A stretch of DNA of 34,854 nucleotides, taken from Azohydromonas australica DSM 1124. GTDB lineage: Bacteria; Pseudomonadota; Gammaproteobacteria; Burkholderiales; Burkholderiaceae_C. Under the pieces are notes generated by a model. The model searched no databases. It saw nothing but the letters and a program-made list of their open reading frames with translations, and had not been told where the DNA came from. The stretch lies in contig NZ_AUMO01000084.1 of NCBI RefSeq assembly GCF_000430725.1, forward strand, positions 1 to 34,854, read 5' to 3'. The position numbers and the translations under genes are program-made. Below are positions 33,052 to 34,854 of this stretch, piece after piece (the stretch's first letter is position 1; every line of letters starts with the position of its first letter).

Positions 33052-34029
33052 ATGAATCGAAGGGAAATTCTGGCCGCCATGGCAGCTTCATCGCTCGGCA
33101 TGGCACCTGCTGCACGAGCACAAGGCTACCCCAGCTCGCCTGTGCGCATGATCGTGCCCTATGCAGCCGGTGGTGGTGCCGATGCCGTCGCCCGCCTGCT
33201 CGGTCAAAGCATGGCGGACGAACTACGGCAAGTCTTCAATGTGGACAACCGGCCTGGGGCGGGGGGCATGCTGGGGGCAGACGCCGCAGCGAAGGCAGCA
33301 CCGGACGGATACACCCTCTTGCTGGCAGGCAACCCGGAATTGACGATCACGCCGTCATTGGCCGCCAAGGTACCTTACTCGCCTCTGAGCGACTTCAAAC
33401 CCATTGCGCTCATATCGCAATCACCCAATGTGCTTGTGGCCGCCCCTGCACTGGGTGCGAAGACGCTGCGTGCAGCACTCGACGCTGCCCGTAAGTTGCC
33501 CGGCGGTATCACCATCGGCACACCGGGCAACGGCTCACCGCAGCACATCGCTGTCGAAGTCATGCGCACGCAACTTGGTCTGGATCTTGTGCATGTGCCC
33601 TACAAAGGCGCTGCGCCTGCGGTGATTGCAGCGATTGGCGGTGAGGTCTCGTTCGCTCTTGTCGGGGCTCCGCCACTACTTTCCCATTTAGCTGCCAACA
33701 AGCTCGTGGCCCTCGCAGTTACCCAGCCGCAACGCTCGCCACTGGTGCCCAGCGTGCCGACAATGGGCGAAGCCATGGGCGTCATGCAAGATGACGACTT
33801 CGTCACCTGGTACGGCTTGCTGGCTCCGTCGAAGACACCAAGCGACGTGGTGTCGGTTCTCGAAAAAGCCGCATTTGCTGTTCTCAAGCGCACGGACATG
33901 CGATCCCGACTGGCAACGCTGGGCACTGATCTGGTTGCATTGCCCGCTGACGCGTTTACACAGCGCATGCGCGCGGAATCAAAGGTCTACGCGGACATCA
34001 TCAAGCGCTTTGGAATCAAAGTGTCCTGA
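33052..34029 (+). CDS. Bug/TctC-type periplasmic solute receptor
   Basis: CGGAG at 33041-33045 precedes ATG 33052, 32 bases after the oxidase stop. The 325-residue product has a signal peptide with two Arg (MNRREILAAMAAS, cleavage probably after ARA) and the Bug family body: YPSSPVRMIVPYAAGGGADA, VDNRPGAGGMLGADAAAKA, PDGYTLLLAG, HVPYKGAAPAVIAAIGG. Such receptors bind carboxylates for tripartite tricarboxylate transporters; the membrane TctA/TctB parts are absent here, as is common in Burkholderiales. It probably captures the substrate of the operon. Confidence 0.92.
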   Translation: MNRREILAAMAASSLGMAPAARAQGYPSSPVRMIVPYAAGGGADAVARLLGQSMADELRQVFNVDNRPGAGGMLGADAAAKAAPDGYTLLLAGNPELTITPSLAAKVPYSPLSDFKPIALISQSPNVLVAAPALGAKTLRAALDAARKLPGGITIGTPGNGSPQHIAVEVMRTQLGLDLVHVPYKGAAPAVIAAIGGEVSFALVGAPPLLSHLAANKLVALAVTQPQRSPLVPSVPTMGEAMGVMQDDDFVTWYGLLAPSKTPSDVVSVLEKAAFAVLKRTDMRSRLATLGTDLVALPADAFTQRMRAESKVYADIIKRFGIKVS

Positions 34030-34363
34030 CGCGCGTACCGCCATGCGGTAGAGGTTTGTCCGAACGCATCAACCAACGCCTGCGCTTGCCGCCCATGAGA
34101 CGGGATGGGACTGTCAAGTCTCAACAGTCAAGAGGTCAGTCCGATGTTGAAACGGTCCCCGACCGAGGCTGATCTTTGCAGGAGGCCTGCCCTCCATGGG
34201 ACAGCCGGTTCACCGCATGTTGAACTGAACAACGACAGCGTCCTCCTTGCGGCAGGGCAACCTGTCCCGCCAGCACCGGCAAGTGCACCGTGGACACGAC
34301 GAATTCTTGATACGCCAAGGGGCTTCTTCTTGTTCCCCGTTGGATCTCTGGAGTGTTGAAGCA
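34030..34363. other. Intergenic region before etfB
   Basis: A short hairpin (TACCGC/GCGGTA, about 34037-34051) follows the receptor gene. An open frame at 34105-34359 has unnatural composition and is not called. The etfB promoter and leader should lie here. Confidence 0.4.
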
Positions 34364-34854
34364 ATGAAGATTCTGGTGCCCGTGAAACGGGTGGTGGACT
34401 ACAACGTGAAGGTTCGGGTGAAGTCCGACGGCACGGGCATGGACCTCACCGGCGTGAAGATGAGCATGAACCCCTTCGACGAGATCGCCGTCGAAGAGGC
34501 CGTGCGCCTCAAGGAGAAGGGCGTCGCCACCGAGATCATCGCGGTCTCCTGCGGCGTCACGCAGTGCCAGGAGACGCTGCGCACGGCGCTGGCCATCGGC
34601 GCCGACCGCGCCATCCTGGTCGAGACCCCCAACGATCCATCCTTCGAGCTGCAGCCGCTGGCCGTGGCCAAGATCCTCAAGGCGCTCATCGACAAGGAGC
34701 AGCCCGGGCTGGTGATCCTGGGCAAGCAGGCCATCGATGACGACTGCAACCAGACCGGCCAGATGCTCGCCGCGCTGGCCGACCTGCCGCAGGCCACCTT
34801 CGCCTCCAAGGTCGAAGTTCTGGAGGGCAAGGCCAAGGTGACCCGCGAAGTGGA
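34364..34854 (+). CDS. etfB: Electron transfer flavoprotein beta subunit (3' end outside window)
   Basis: The first 163 residues are visible: [80 protein letters not shown]. These are the conserved ETF-beta features, including the AMP-binding region. With EtfA it carries electrons from acyl-CoA and other dehydrogenases to ETF:quinone oxidoreductase. GGAG at 34349-34352 precedes ATG 34364 by eleven bases. The frame is open at the window end, and etfA is expected just beyond. Confidence 0.95.
   Translation, partial: MKILVPVKRVVDYNVKVRVKSDGTGMDLTGVKMSMNPFDEIAVEEAVRLKEKGVATEIIAVSCGVTQCQETLRTALAIGADRAILVETPNDPSFELQPLAVAKILKALIDKEQPGLVILGKQAIDDDCNQTGQMLAALADLPQATFASKVEVLEGKAKVTREV

Noticed and set aside
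31148..33121. Long minus-strand frames opposite the sulfatase and oxidase
   Set aside because: Both plus-strand genes carry complete family motifs; the antisense products have none.
34105..34359. 84-residue frame in the etfB leader
   Set aside because: No family features and composition like non-coding sequence; the opposite strand is equally open.

Overview
The window is a high-GC stretch from a betaproteobacterium, most likely Burkholderiales close to the Comamonadaceae. This rests on the style of the electron-transfer flavoprotein beta subunit at the right edge, a Bug/TctC-type solute receptor, a small SWIB protein and an HU protein with a Lys/Ala-rich tail. No rRNA, tRNA, CRISPR array or integrase was seen.

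Left accessory region (1-19.4 kb). It opens with the 3' end of an IS701-like transposase. Then comes a gene set resembling the cargo of integrative and conjugative elements: a DUF932 protein, a tightly packed run of small genes joined by stop/start overlaps and ending in a TrfB/KorA-like repressor domain, a long low-complexity protein with two helix-turn-helix-like segments, a SWIB protein, an HU protein with a histone-H1-like tail, a DUF7673-like protein, a DUF5710 protein, a second H1-like Lys/Ala-rich protein, a CcbP-type calcium-binding protein and many small proteins of unknown function. Two families are repeated locally. Three copies of a roughly 103-107 aa protein with the core APIQA-C-ASG-D lie between 15.7 and 18.1 kb. 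Two decaying copies of a small Cys-containing gene lie near 10.7 and 12.7 kb. No conjugation, replication or integration genes are visible, so this looks like the accessory part or the remains of a mobile element. It ends near a broken IS1595-type transposase (19.05-19.35 kb).

Sensory region (19.7-28.7 kb). A membrane-bound MASE1 hybrid histidine kinase, a decayed aldehyde dehydrogenase, a 1179-residue soluble multi-PAS/GAF histidine kinase and a GAF-PAS protein without an output domain follow one another on the + strand. No free-standing response regulator with an output domain is in view.

Catabolic region (29.1-34.0 kb). A LysR-type regulator precedes a closely spaced set of three genes: a Cys-type formylglycine sulfatase, a GlcD/D-lactate-dehydrogenase-type FAD oxidase and a periplasmic Bug-type receptor. 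Together they suggest capture of an organic acid or sulfate ester, removal of sulfate and oxidation of a 2-hydroxy acid. The sulfatase ribosome-binding site lies inside a compound hairpin.

Right edge. etfB (partial) starts at 34364. It is a core respiratory gene and probably marks the return to the conserved chromosome.
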